Part shown: one piece after another, positions 1 to 8,230 of the stretch
Position numbering within the stretch: the first letter of the stretch is position 1
Layout of the letters: each line of letters begins with the position of its first letter
Assembly (NCBI GenBank): GCA_963782475.1
Contig: CAWAJW010000012.1
Coordinates: forward strand, 1,240,001-1,304,000
Reading direction: 5' to 3'
From: CAVQBP01 sp963782475
Lineage (GTDB): Bacteria > Bacteroidota > Ignavibacteria > Ignavibacteriales > Ignavibacteriaceae
Length of the DNA: 64,000 nucleotides
Translations under genes and position numbers: made by a program
The notes under the pieces: generated by a model
What the model was told of the DNA's origin: nothing
Database searches by the model: none
Seen by the model: the letters and a program-made list of their open reading frames with translations, nothing else

Positions 1-2202
1 TTCAATAAAAGCAATAAAAAAATTTTTTGGATTGCATCCGCGGTCATATTATTCTGTTTGTTAATATTTTCCATATACATTATCAGCGGGCTGCCGTCAC
101 TTGAACAGCTGGAAAATCCCAAACCGCAGCTTGCCAGCAAAGTCTTTACTGTTGATGGTGAATTACTCGGCCAATTTTATGTAGAAAACCGGATTGAAAC
201 AAAAATCGACAGCCTTCCAGCTTATGTTGCAAATGCATTAATTTCAACCGAAGACCGGAGGTTTTATCATCATTGGGGTGTTGATGTTAACAGGTTTATA
301 AAAGCAATGATTAAAAATGTATTTACGTTTTCAAGGGAAGGCGCAAGCACTATTACTCAGCAGCTTGCAAAAAATCTTTATAAACTTAAATCTGGCCATG
401 AAAATATTTTTGAAACCGGTGTTAGAAAAATAAGAGAATGGATAACAGCTGTTCAAATTGAAAAAACCTATACAAAGCAGGAAATATTGGAAATGTACCT
501 GAATATTTCTTATTTCGGGAGAAGTGCTTATGGCATTGAAGCTGCTTCAAGGGTTTATTTCGGTAAGGATGCGAAAGATTTAACCCTACCTGAAGCTGCA
601 ATGTTTGTTGCGCTTTTAAAATCACCGGTAATTTATGATCCTGTTAAGAGGGAAAAAAATGCTCTGGAAAGAAGAAACCTGGTAATGCATAATATGGTTG
701 TTACCGGTATGCTGAGCGATGAAGAATATGAAAAGCTTAAGCAGCAGCCTATCGTCTTAAAATCTAAAAGGATTGGTGGTGCGGTTTCAGAAGCTCCATA
801 TTTTATGGAATATATAAGGCAAAAGCTGGAAGCAATGTCGGATAAATACGGATATAATCTTTATAGAGACGGATTGAATATTTATGTATCAGTGGATTCC
901 AGGATGCAGAAAATTGCAAATGAAGCCGCTGAACAGCATTTAAAGACATATCAGAAAATATTTGATAAAAACTGGAGCTGGAGTAAAAATAAAGATCTTC
1001 TTGTAAGCCTTGTAGATAAAGCGATTAAAAATACCGACTCATATAAAAATGCCGCAAACGGGCAGGACAAAGCAAAAATTTACAATAGTCTAAAGAACAA
1101 GGAATCTTTTGTAGATTCGGTTAAAAAAGATGCTTCAACCATTGAAGTAGGGTTTGTTGCTATAGATCCTACAAACGGGCAAATAAGGGCTATGGTCGGA
1201 GGAGAAAACCAGGAATTCGGCAGGGGATTGAACCATGTTACCGGCATTCGCCGGCAGCCCGGTTCTGCTTTTAAAGTCTTTGTTTATACTACCGCTATCG
1301 ATAATGGCTATTATCCTGCATATACATTATTGGACCAGAAATTTGATTATAACGGCTGGTCGCCCAGCAATTTTGAAGATGAATATGATGGTTATATGAC
1401 ATTAAGAGATGCACTTGCTTATTCTGTAAATGTGGTTGCAGGCAGAATGACAATTAGTGATATTGCACCTCCTTCCCAGGTAATTAAATATGCCCGGAAG
1501 ATGGGGATTGAATCACATCTTGATCCGTTTCCTTCAATTGCTTTAGGAACTAGCGAAGTATCTCCTCTTGAAATGACTTCGGCTTACGGTACAATTGCAA
1601 ATCATGGTGTTCATATTTCTCCAATTGCTATTTTAAAAATTGAAGACAGGAACGGAATTTTAATTGATCAGTTTACTCCTGATTATACTGAAGCTATATC
1701 TCCGCAGACCGCATCGATAATGACAAGCATGATGGAAAGCGTTATTGATTATGGTACAGGTGCAAGAGTTAGACAATACTTCCATCGCCCTGCTGCCGGT
1801 AAAACAGGAACTACTCAGGAATATTCCGATGCATGGTTTGTCGGGTTTACTCCACAGCTTGTTGCAGGTGTCTGGGTTGGTTTTGATGACCACAGGGTTA
1901 AATTTACAAGTTCGTATGGACAGGGTGCGCATGCAGCGTTGCCGATATGGGCTATGTTTATGGAAAATACATATAAGAAAATTGATATGCCTCTTGAATA
2001 TTTCCAGATGGCAGCGGGTGTTGATACGGTGCAGTTTTGTAAAGAGACAATGGATCTCGGTGATCCGAAAATTGCAACTCAATATTGCCCGAACAAAGTT
2101 ACTGATATTATTAATGTAAAATACGAGCCGCAAAAGTGCAATATACATACTGGTATAAAGCAGATTTCCCCAGAAGACAAACGTGGAGACAGCGGCTGGT
2201 AG
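1..2202 (+). CDS. Class A penicillin-binding protein (PBP1A-like), 5'-truncated by window edge
   Basis: Bifunctional peptidoglycan glycosyltransferase/transpeptidase, anchored in the inner membrane and acting in the periplasm. The frame is open from the first base and encodes a basic then hydrophobic stretch that forms the N-terminal membrane anchor, ending near base 90, so the true start lies upstream; the TTG at 58 is inside the anchor. The GT51 signature EDRRFYHHWGVD has its catalytic Glu at about base 250, followed by GASTITQQLAKNLY. The transpeptidase motifs are SAFK (Ser codon at 1264), SVN (1423) and KTGT (1801), in the usual order and spacing, so both activities look intact. The roughly 730 residues visible fit the family. 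Family is certain; the paralogue name is not. Confidence 0.93.
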   Translation, partial: FNKSNKKIFWIASAVILFCLLIFSIYIISGLPSLEQLENPKPQLASKVFTVDGELLGQFYVENRIETKIDSLPAYVANALISTEDRRFYHHWGVDVNRFIKAMIKNVFTFSREGASTITQQLAKNLYKLKSGHENIFETGVRKIREWITAVQIEKTYTKQEILEMYLNISYFGRSAYGIEAASRVYFGKDAKDLTLPEAAMFVALLKSPVIYDPVKREKNALERRNLVMHNMVVTGMLSDEEYEKLKQQPIVLKSKRIGGAVSEAPYFMEYIRQKLEAMSDKYGYNLYRDGLNIYVSVDSRMQKIANEAAEQHLKTYQKIFDKNWSWSKNKDLLVSLVDKAIKNTDSYKNAANGQDKAKIYNSLKNKESFVDSVKKDASTIEVGFVAIDPTNGQIRAMVGGENQEFGRGLNHVTGIRRQPGSAFKVFVYTTAIDNGYYPAYTLLDQKFDYNGWSPSNFEDEYDGYMTLRDALAYSVNVVAGRMTISDIAPPSQVIKYARKMGIESHLDPFPSIALGTSEVSPLEMTSAYGTIANHGVHISPIAILKIEDRNGILIDQFTPDYTEAISPQTASIMTSMMESVIDYGTGARVRQYFHRPAAGKTGTTQEYSDAWFVGFTPQLVAGVWVGFDDHRVKFTSSYGQGAHAALPIWAMFMENTYKKIDMPLEYFQMAAGVDTVQFCKETMDLGDPKIATQYCPNKVTDIINVKYEPQKCNIHTGIKQISPEDKRGDSGW

Positions 2203-2210
2203 ATGCGATT

Positions 2211-2327
2211 AACAATTAACAATTGATAATTAATAATGTATAAGGAATAAAACAGGCAGAAATTTTTTTAGAGAAAAAAAATATTATTATCTTTAATTGT
2301 TAATTTTTAATTATTCATTATTGATTG
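2211..2327. repeat. AT-rich inverted repeat upstream of tRNA-Leu
   Basis: Bases 2211-2238 carry tandem AATTAACAATT-type units, and 2291-2327 carry the opposite-orientation version (TTTAATTGTTAATTTTTAAT followed by TTCATTATTGATTG). A close relative of the right half lies just upstream of tRNA-Glu at 51871-51908. It may be a dispersed AT-rich repeat; low complexity is the main caveat. Confidence 0.35.
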
Positions 2328-2333
2328 TTTTAA

Positions 2334-2417
2334 GCCCGGATGGCGGAATTGGCAGACGCGCTAGGTTCAGGGTCTAGTTGGTGTAAACCAGTAGGGGTTC
2401 AAGTCCCCTTCCGGGTA
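2334..2417 (+). tRNA. tRNA-Leu(CAG)
   Basis: Class II tRNA of 84 nt with a long variable arm. The acceptor stem GCCCGGA pairs with TCCGGGT (first pair G-U), the anticodon loop is TTCAGGG giving anticodon CAG, and the T arm is GGGGTTCAAGTCCCC. The discriminator is A, as expected for leucine. CCA is not encoded. It reads CUG codons. Confidence 0.95.
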
Positions 2418-2558
2418 CTTAAACTTATTAATTTCAGAACAAGGATTTACGATTTGAGAATTTTGAATTTTCGGATCCTTTAATCAGAAATCGTTAATTC
2501 TTTTCTTAAATTTTAGCAAAAATAATAAATATACATTGTACTTTTTATTATTCACTAC

Positions 2559-2631
2559 GGGGCTATAGCTTAGCTGGGAAAGCGTCTCGTTCGCAACGAG
2601 AAGACCAGGGGTTCGAATCCCCTTAGCTCCA
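2559..2631 (+). tRNA. tRNA-Ala(CGC)
   Basis: 73-nt cloverleaf. The acceptor stem GGGGCTA pairs with TAGCTCC and contains the G3-U70 wobble pair that is the identity element for alanine. The anticodon stem TCTCG/CGAGA closes the loop TTCGCAA, so the anticodon is CGC (reads GCG). The T arm is GGGGTTCGAATCCCC. CCA is not encoded. Confidence 0.95.
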
Positions 2632-3020
2632 CTCTCCGAATTTCTAAATATTGAATATTTTTACTATTCTAAATCAAAATTTCAAACCGCAGCAGTGTTT
2701 ATATTTTAATCGTTTATTAGCTGGCGGTTCAGAACTATTTTTACTTGATATTTCGGATATCTTTAATAAAGCCTTCCTATGGTTCAAACATGACAATGAG
2801 ATTCTCCATCAATTCACAGACTTCTCTTGCAGTCGACATTAATAGAAGTGTCATTATTTTTAGATAGGGCGAAAAGGGCAACTTTTTATATCTTAATAAT
2901 GGAGGTTTACCTTTTACTATTCTCTTTTCTCATTCATAGATGCTATCGCAAAGGTTTTATACAATTTCTCGGGCATATTAATTTTTTATATGAACCGGCT
3001 TAGGATAGTTGGTCTAGAGA
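2632..3020. other. Gene-poor gap, possible decayed coding remnant
   Basis: No intact gene is convincing here. On the minus strand a short frame starting at about 2840 reads MSTAREVCELMENLIVMFEP, then stops, and the same frame continues for 14 codons beyond the stop. This looks like the remains of a protein-coding sequence, but the family is not recognisable. A 63-codon plus-strand frame over the same bases has no ribosome binding site and no recognisable sequence. Confidence 0.2.
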
Positions 3021-3362
3021 TTATTTTTTAAAATAGGAGAGTGCAGATTCTAAATCGGTCATAATTGGGATAACTTCGATTATCCGTGTGGAAGTAAGTA
3101 CCTTGGCCACATTCGGCTGCGGGTTAAGAAAAATAATCTTACCTTGATCTTTTAAAAGTGAACTTGCCGCTCGTACCATAATACCGATACCAATTGAAGA
3201 AATAAACTCAACACCTGATAAATCAATTATTGTATTGGTCGATTCTGATGCAATAGCCAATGTAAGGCGTGTATCGATCTGCTGTGTGCCGGCTATATCC
3301 AATCGACCTTCCAAAGTTATTATCTTTATCCCATCTTTAGTAACCGAAACAGTTAATACCAT
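3021..3362 (-). CDS. STAS-domain anti-sigma factor antagonist
   Basis: A single STAS domain of 113 residues, the size of SpoIIAA/RsbV-type anti-anti-sigma factors, which bind an anti-sigma kinase and release its sigma factor. The core DLSGVEFISSIGIGIMV aligns with the SpoIIAA phosphorylation loop, placing the phosphorylatable Ser at residue 56 (second of the SS pair). No kinase or phosphatase partner is adjacent: the next gene on this strand is 2.7 kb upstream of the start and is unrelated. The protein is cytoplasmic with no signal peptide. The family is clear; the partner is unknown. Confidence 0.88.
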   Translation of the reverse strand: MVLTVSVTKDGIKIITLEGRLDIAGTQQIDTRLTLAIASESTNTIIDLSGVEFISSIGIGIMVRAASSLLKDQGKIIFLNPQPNVAKVLTSTRIIEVIPIMTDLESALSYFKK

Positions 3363-3610
3363 ATATTTCCTTTTTAAAGGTAAAATTATATATAATATAT
3401 TCGCTCCTGCAATAAGACTAATGTTAATATATTATTATTAATTTATTAAAAATTGGATAATCTAAATGGATAAATCAGTACGAAATAATTTTTAAATAAT
3501 TATTTTCCTTTTCGAATTATGGAATAAAACAGCCTTTGATTTCCAGGATATTTCTAAACAGTATAAATGGTAATTTAAATGGAATTATAATTTTGACTAG
3601 AGAAATAAAA

Positions 3611-3645
3611 AAAACCCGGCTTTAAGGGGGATAAAGCCGGGTTTT
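3611..3645 (-). terminator. Rho-independent terminator of the multihaem cytochrome gene
   Basis: A perfect 14-bp stem, 3611-3624 (AAAACCCGGCTTTA) with 3632-3645, closes a 7-nt loop. Read on the minus strand it lies about 55 bases after the stop at 3699 and is followed by a U-run, so it terminates that gene. The A/T-symmetric stem ends would let it work in both directions. Confidence 0.9.
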
Positions 3646-3698
3646 TAGTTAAAAAGATGGCAACCTGTCAAGCATCAGGCTTTGCCAGGTAAAGAAGA

Positions 3699-6092
3699 TT
3701 ATTTCATAAGAACCATCTTTTTAGTCTGTCTAAAAGAACCTGAGCCGCCTACAGCCTGAGCTTCTATTGTATAGAAGTAAATACCGGATGACAATTGTTC
3801 GCCGTTGCTGTTGGTACCGAATAAGACTTCGTGGCTTCCGGTCGGTTGTTCTGAATTAACAAGTACTTTAATTAATTGACCGGTTATGTTATATACAGAT
3901 ATCTTAACATTGCTTTCAAAAGGAAGCGCATATTTAATTGTTGTTGACGGGTTGAAAGGATTAGGATAATTCTGGAACAGTGCGTATTCCTTCGGTCCGG
4001 CAACTATTGCAACTTCAACTTCTTTAGAAAACGTAGATGAACCGTTAAGATCGATTTGTCTTAATCTGTAAATTGCTTTATCAGCATTAAGTCCGCTTAC
4101 ATTATCTTGGAATGAGTATCTAGAGAAGCTGCTTGCAGTTCCATTTCCTTTTACGAAGCCAACTTTTTCCCAGTTATTGGAAACTTTTCTTTCAACTTCG
4201 AAACCATTATTATTAATTTCGGTAGCTGTTTCCCATTTAAGGGTAACACTTTCGGATCCTGTTGTAGCAGTAAAAGAGGTAAGTTCAACTGGTACTGTAC
4301 TTCCCAATGCTGCCATCGCCTGAGAAAGAATTCCGATAGTATATTTAGCATTGTGAACACCCATACTCTTATCTTCAGAAACAAAGTAATAAGTATAAAT
4401 ACCTGCTACCACGTTAGGTTTATTTTTAATTTTTAATGAATCGGCCATCATACTGACAACAGCACCTTTTGAGTCTTTTGGAAGTAATCCAGCAAGATTT
4501 GCCAGCATTCCTTTAACTTCAGTCTGGACACCTTCAATTTTTCCATTACCATCTAAATCTGAGCTGGCTTGAATATCGTCAAATGAAGTAATATTACCAT
4601 GACAGGGTACGCATCCTGAAACTATATCTTTATCAGTTCCGCCGGTTGTATCAGTTAAGCTGAATTCATGATTTGGAGTAGGAGTTGCGCCGCGATCTGC
4701 CATATGACAGGTAACACATGCATCCGTAACCGAACCGTGAGTCATTAAACCATCGAGCGCTGTATTTCCAAAAGTATATGCATTTCTTCCTAGATACATA
4801 TCAGCCTGAGGTCCGTGATGTGGTCCATAACGATCAGTAAAACCATAATAAGGAGGTGTATTGGTAACGGCTGTATTAATATTTTTTCTTGATTGATGAC
4901 ATGTCATACATAATTGTCCGTTGCCGCCTTCTGTAACATTATAACCATTTTGCAATTTAACAGGAACGATTCTTAAACCGAAGTTATCATTAACTTCGTG
5001 AGCTTTATGACAAACTGCGCATGAAATTGGTACATCGCCGTCCGCATTTGTCCATTGAGGTGAAGTCGGATTTTGTGCATATTTATAATATGCCTGACCA
5101 CTATGACATGGGAAACATCCGGTTTGAGCTGTATGTTCACCGTTTGGTAATCTTCCGTGAGCTGATGCGTTATAATAATGCCCTACCATATGATGTGTTG
5201 GTGCATCATGGCATTGGTTACAAACACCTGCATCTAAACTTTTACTTATTAAATTAGGATTACCATAACTATCCTGGTGAGCTGAAGCAGGACCGTGGCA
5301 GCTTTCACAGCCGATTGTTGCCATTCTTGCTGCTTTTGCATATTTAGAATCTGTAGTTAAAAGATTCCATGCAGTCATATCATTAGTAGGAATCAAATAT
5401 GAGCTGCCGCTTTTTGTAAAGGTTTTATACCATGTGGTATCAAAGCCGCTTGCTTGGGCTTCATAACCGAAGTTACCGTTATTAACATTTGGAGACCATC
5501 CGGTAGTATGGCATTTAATGCAGCTTGGACCATATGTCCCTTTATAAGTTCCATTAACATTTGTAGCCTCTAGCTGACCAGTGATTCCCTCTTTAAATAT
5601 TGTAGCATGACCGCTTGCTTGCCATTTGGGTATAACGGTCTGCCAATCTCGTCCGGAAGTAAGATCATGACATAAACATCCAAGAACTTCTCCTTGTTTA
5701 TATCCTCTGTATGTGGCAGCTAAAAGAGTATCCTGATCGGAAGCTCCACCGTTTACTTCAACCTTAACTATATAATATCCTATAGAATCGGGAACAAACG
5801 TAACTTTCTGATCAGATGTGCTGCTTAGAGTTGTATTAGAACCTGCAGGTTGGGAAACAAGAGTCCAAGTAATCGATGAAACTCCGCCTGCTGTATCAGC
5901 CGCTAAATAAACTTTCATTCCTTTAGCTACTGTATTTAATCCACTATAAATTGGAAATGTATTCGCGGGAATTGTTCCCAGCGTACCTGAAGATTGTGGA
6001 TCTGTTTTTAGCTTTACTGTTTGTGCTGGTATTTCAGCAAACGCAAAGACAAATAGAACTGAAAATGCGAAGAGTAATTTAACATATTTCAT
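3699..6092 (-). CDS. Exported multihaem c-type cytochrome with T9SS sorting domain
   Basis: A protein of 797 residues from the ATG at 6092, chosen because it begins directly with a signal peptide (MKYVKLLFAFSVLFVF) and has GGGG 6 bases upstream; an in-frame start ten codons earlier is less likely. An Ig/PKD-like segment (about 35-120) is followed by a haem-binding region (about 130-500) with eight CXXCH sites: CIKCH, CESCH, CNQCH, CFPCH, CAVCH, CMTCH, CVTCH and CVPCH. A ninth, shortened CLCH sits at about residue 139. A fibronectin-like segment and a T9SS C-terminal sorting domain (YPNPFNPSTTIKYALP, ending TKKMVLMK) complete it. Cytochromes of this type carry electrons; the sorting tail implies export across the outer membrane and attachment or release outside. 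The substrate is unknown. Confidence 0.92.
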   Translation of the reverse strand: MKYVKLLFAFSVLFVFAFAEIPAQTVKLKTDPQSSGTLGTIPANTFPIYSGLNTVAKGMKVYLAADTAGGVSSITWTLVSQPAGSNTTLSSTSDQKVTFVPDSIGYYIVKVEVNGGASDQDTLLAATYRGYKQGEVLGCLCHDLTSGRDWQTVIPKWQASGHATIFKEGITGQLEATNVNGTYKGTYGPSCIKCHTTGWSPNVNNGNFGYEAQASGFDTTWYKTFTKSGSSYLIPTNDMTAWNLLTTDSKYAKAARMATIGCESCHGPASAHQDSYGNPNLISKSLDAGVCNQCHDAPTHHMVGHYYNASAHGRLPNGEHTAQTGCFPCHSGQAYYKYAQNPTSPQWTNADGDVPISCAVCHKAHEVNDNFGLRIVPVKLQNGYNVTEGGNGQLCMTCHQSRKNINTAVTNTPPYYGFTDRYGPHHGPQADMYLGRNAYTFGNTALDGLMTHGSVTDACVTCHMADRGATPTPNHEFSLTDTTGGTDKDIVSGCVPCHGNITSFDDIQASSDLDGNGKIEGVQTEVKGMLANLAGLLPKDSKGAVVSMMADSLKIKNKPNVVAGIYTYYFVSEDKSMGVHNAKYTIGILSQAMAALGSTVPVELTSFTATTGSESVTLKWETATEINNNGFEVERKVSNNWEKVGFVKGNGTASSFSRYSFQDNVSGLNADKAIYRLRQIDLNGSSTFSKEVEVAIVAGPKEYALFQNYPNPFNPSTTIKYALPFESNVKISVYNITGQLIKVLVNSEQPTGSHEVLFGTNSNGEQLSSGIYFYTIEAQAVGGSGSFRQTKKMVLMK

Positions 6093-6374
6093 AAAAGCCC
6101 CATGATTAATAATTATTCGCATAGCTAAAGCAAATTCCGTTCCTATTTAAAATGCTTTGATTTTGAATAAAATTGAGGGAATATTTAGTATTTATAAATA
6201 TAGTTTCTAACAAGAAAGAAACCGATTATTAGTTTTATTAAAATTGAGAGAAAAACAAATTTTTCTGTTGAATAAATACACTAATTTGATGTTGAAAATC
6301 TATACTTTTTGTTTACTAATCCTATTAATATTATTTTTTATTCTTTAATTAATTTGATTTAAGAGGTAATATCT

Positions 6375-7370
6375 TTGAATAATACTTATAAATCTGCAGG
6401 GGTAGACATTGAAGCAGGTGACCGGACTGTACAAAAAATAAAGAAATTAGCTAAAAGCACTTTTAATAAGAATGTTTTATCCGATATTGGATTGTTCGGT
6501 GCGTTTTATGAGCTGGATATTGCCAAATTTAAGAATCCGGTTTTAGTTTCAAGTGTTGATGGAGTTGGAACAAAGCTGAAGATCGCTTTCACAATGAACA
6601 AACATGATTCTGTCGGCCAGGATCTGGTCAACCATTGCGTTAACGATATTGCTGTCTGTGGTGCAAAGCCTTTATACTTTCTCGATTATTTGGCATTTGG
6701 AAAATTGTTTCCCGATAAAGCAGCAAAGATAATTGAAGGATTCTCGATTGCATGTAAACAAAATGGCTGCGCTCTGATAGGCGGCGAAACTGCCGAAATG
6801 CCCGGACTCTACGACGAAAATGAATATGATATTTCAGGCACTATTGTCGGAATCGTTGAAAAAGAAAAAATTATAAATGGAAAAGAAATTACCAGGGGAG
6901 ATTTGTTATTCGGATTTCCATCTAACGGGCTTCACACAAACGGATATTCTTTAGCTCGAAAAATACTTCTAGAAAAATTTAGCCCCGATAAAAAGTTTAA
7001 TGAATTCAAAGGTACTCTTGGAGAGGAATTATTAAAAATTCATAAGTCTTATTTAAGGCTTATTACACATTTAACTGCAAAAATTAAAATAAAAGGATTT
7101 TCTCATATAACCGGCGGGGGAATTATCGGGAATACTAAAAGAATACTTCCCGAAGGATTAAATCTTAAAATCAATTGGTCAAGCTGGGAAGTCCCTTCTA
7201 TTTTTAACTTAATTAAAAAGACAGGGGAGGTTAGTGATAAAGAAATGAGAGCTGCCTTAAATATGGGGATTGGATTAATTGCCGTTGTTTCCAAAAATGA
7301 TAAAGAGAAAATTGAAAAAATTACAAATGAATTAAATGAGGACTTGTTTCTTATAGGTGAAGTGATTTAA
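6375..7370 (+). CDS. purM: Phosphoribosylformylglycinamidine cyclo-ligase (AIR synthetase)
   Basis: Catalyses the ATP-dependent closure of FGAM to aminoimidazole ribotide, step five of purine synthesis, in the cytoplasm. At 331 residues it is close to the E. coli enzyme (345). Diagnostic stretches are DGVGTKLKIA, NHCVNDIAVCGAKPLYFLDY, the glycine-rich GGETAEMPG and TGGGIIGNTKRILP. The start is TTG at 6375, supported by AGAGG 8 bases upstream and by the family N-terminus (YKSAGVDIEAGD) beginning four residues later. It is not in a pur operon; a methyltransferase gene follows 25 bases downstream. Confidence 0.95.
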   Translation: MNNTYKSAGVDIEAGDRTVQKIKKLAKSTFNKNVLSDIGLFGAFYELDIAKFKNPVLVSSVDGVGTKLKIAFTMNKHDSVGQDLVNHCVNDIAVCGAKPLYFLDYLAFGKLFPDKAAKIIEGFSIACKQNGCALIGGETAEMPGLYDENEYDISGTIVGIVEKEKIINGKEITRGDLLFGFPSNGLHTNGYSLARKILLEKFSPDKKFNEFKGTLGEELLKIHKSYLRLITHLTAKIKIKGFSHITGGGIIGNTKRILPEGLNLKINWSSWEVPSIFNLIKKTGEVSDKEMRAALNMGIGLIAVVSKNDKEKIEKITNELNEDLFLIGEVI

Positions 7371-7395
7371 TTAAAAAGAAGAAAATATTCAACTC

Positions 7396-8046
7396 GTGTA
7401 TACTCTCAAAGAAATTAATCAAAAAACAAGAGACGCATATAATAATGCGGCAGAAAAATATAATGAATTGTTTTTTGATGAACTGGATAAGAAAAATTTT
7501 GATAAAAATTTCCTGGACGATTTCTTAAAGCATTTTAATTCTAATTCGATGATTTGTGATGCCGGGTGCGGTCCCTGCGGCCATGTAGCTGATTATATAA
7601 ATAAAAAAGGGATTAAGGTAATCGGAATTGATATTTCTGAAAAATGTATTGAGATTGCCCGCTGCTCCAAACCCGAAATTGAATTTGAGGTTGGCGACTT
7701 TTCCAGGTTCAGGTTCGGTAATAATTATTTTGAGGGAATTATTTCATATTACTCCTTAATTAATATTCCCAAAATTTATATTAAAAATATTTTGAATGAA
7801 TTTAACCGGGTTTTAAAAACAAACGGTTATCTTCTCCTTGCTGTTAAAGGCGGAGAATTTGAGGGGCTGCAGGATGAACTATTAGGAATAGAAACAGAAA
7901 TTTATTTATCATTATACACAAAGAAAGAAATCGAAACATATTTAATTCAGAGCGGTTTTAAAATAATTAAGCTTGAAGAAAGAACTCCTTATTTCGATGA
8001 AATAAATATCAACAGGATTTTTACTATTGCTCAAAAAGTCACCTGA
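7396..8046 (+). CDS. Class I SAM-dependent methyltransferase
   Basis: 216-residue cytoplasmic methyltransferase of the Methyltransf_11/25 fold. Motif I is ICDAGCGPCGHVADYI (about residues 51-66), with an acidic ribose-binding residue in VIGIDIS and a GDFSRFRFGNNYFEGIIS motif II/post-II region. The GTG start at 7396 begins an N-terminal helix typical of the family and lies 25 bases after purM, so the two are probably cotranscribed. No substrate can be read from the sequence; homologues of this shape methylate small molecules, quinones or glycans. Confidence 0.8.
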   Translation: MYTLKEINQKTRDAYNNAAEKYNELFFDELDKKNFDKNFLDDFLKHFNSNSMICDAGCGPCGHVADYINKKGIKVIGIDISEKCIEIARCSKPEIEFEVGDFSRFRFGNNYFEGIISYYSLINIPKIYIKNILNEFNRVLKTNGYLLLAVKGGEFEGLQDELLGIETEIYLSLYTKKEIETYLIQSGFKIIKLEERTPYFDEININRIFTIAQKVT

Positions 8047-8131
8047 AATAATTTTTAATTAAAAATATTTTTTATTTTTTTATAAATAAACCCACGCATC
8101 TTAATTCATCTCAATAAAAAATTTCTTCAAT

Positions 8132-8145
8132 ATGATTTAAATCAT
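8132..8145. promoter_or_regulatory. Perfect 14-bp palindrome upstream of glgE
   Basis: ATGATTTAAATCAT is a perfect inverted repeat 86 bases before the glgE start, in the only sizeable non-coding gap upstream of the glucan genes. The TGAT-N4-ATCA core has the geometry of CRP/FNR-family sites. Assignment as an operator is inference. Confidence 0.4.
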
Positions 8146-8230
8146 CATTTAGTTGATAAATTTTTTTTATGATTAATAAAATAGTAGTCTGCAAAGGAAA
8201 AGACTGAATTTTTAATTTTAAAAGGGAAAT

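Noticed and set aside
1660..2148. 162-codon minus-strand ORF
   Set aside because: It is wholly antisense to the penicillin-binding protein transpeptidase domain and reads as Cys/His/Ile-rich nonsense.
2651..2842. 63-codon plus-strand ORF
   Set aside because: No ribosome binding site, no recognisable sequence, and a similar-quality frame exists on the other strand.
2860..3015. GEMM (cyclic dinucleotide) riboswitch on the plus strand
   Set aside because: GGGCAAC, CGCAAAGG and AGGATAGTTGG occur in the GEMM order, but the spacing between the first two is about 60 bases, the pairing is poor and no plus-strand gene follows within 3 kb.
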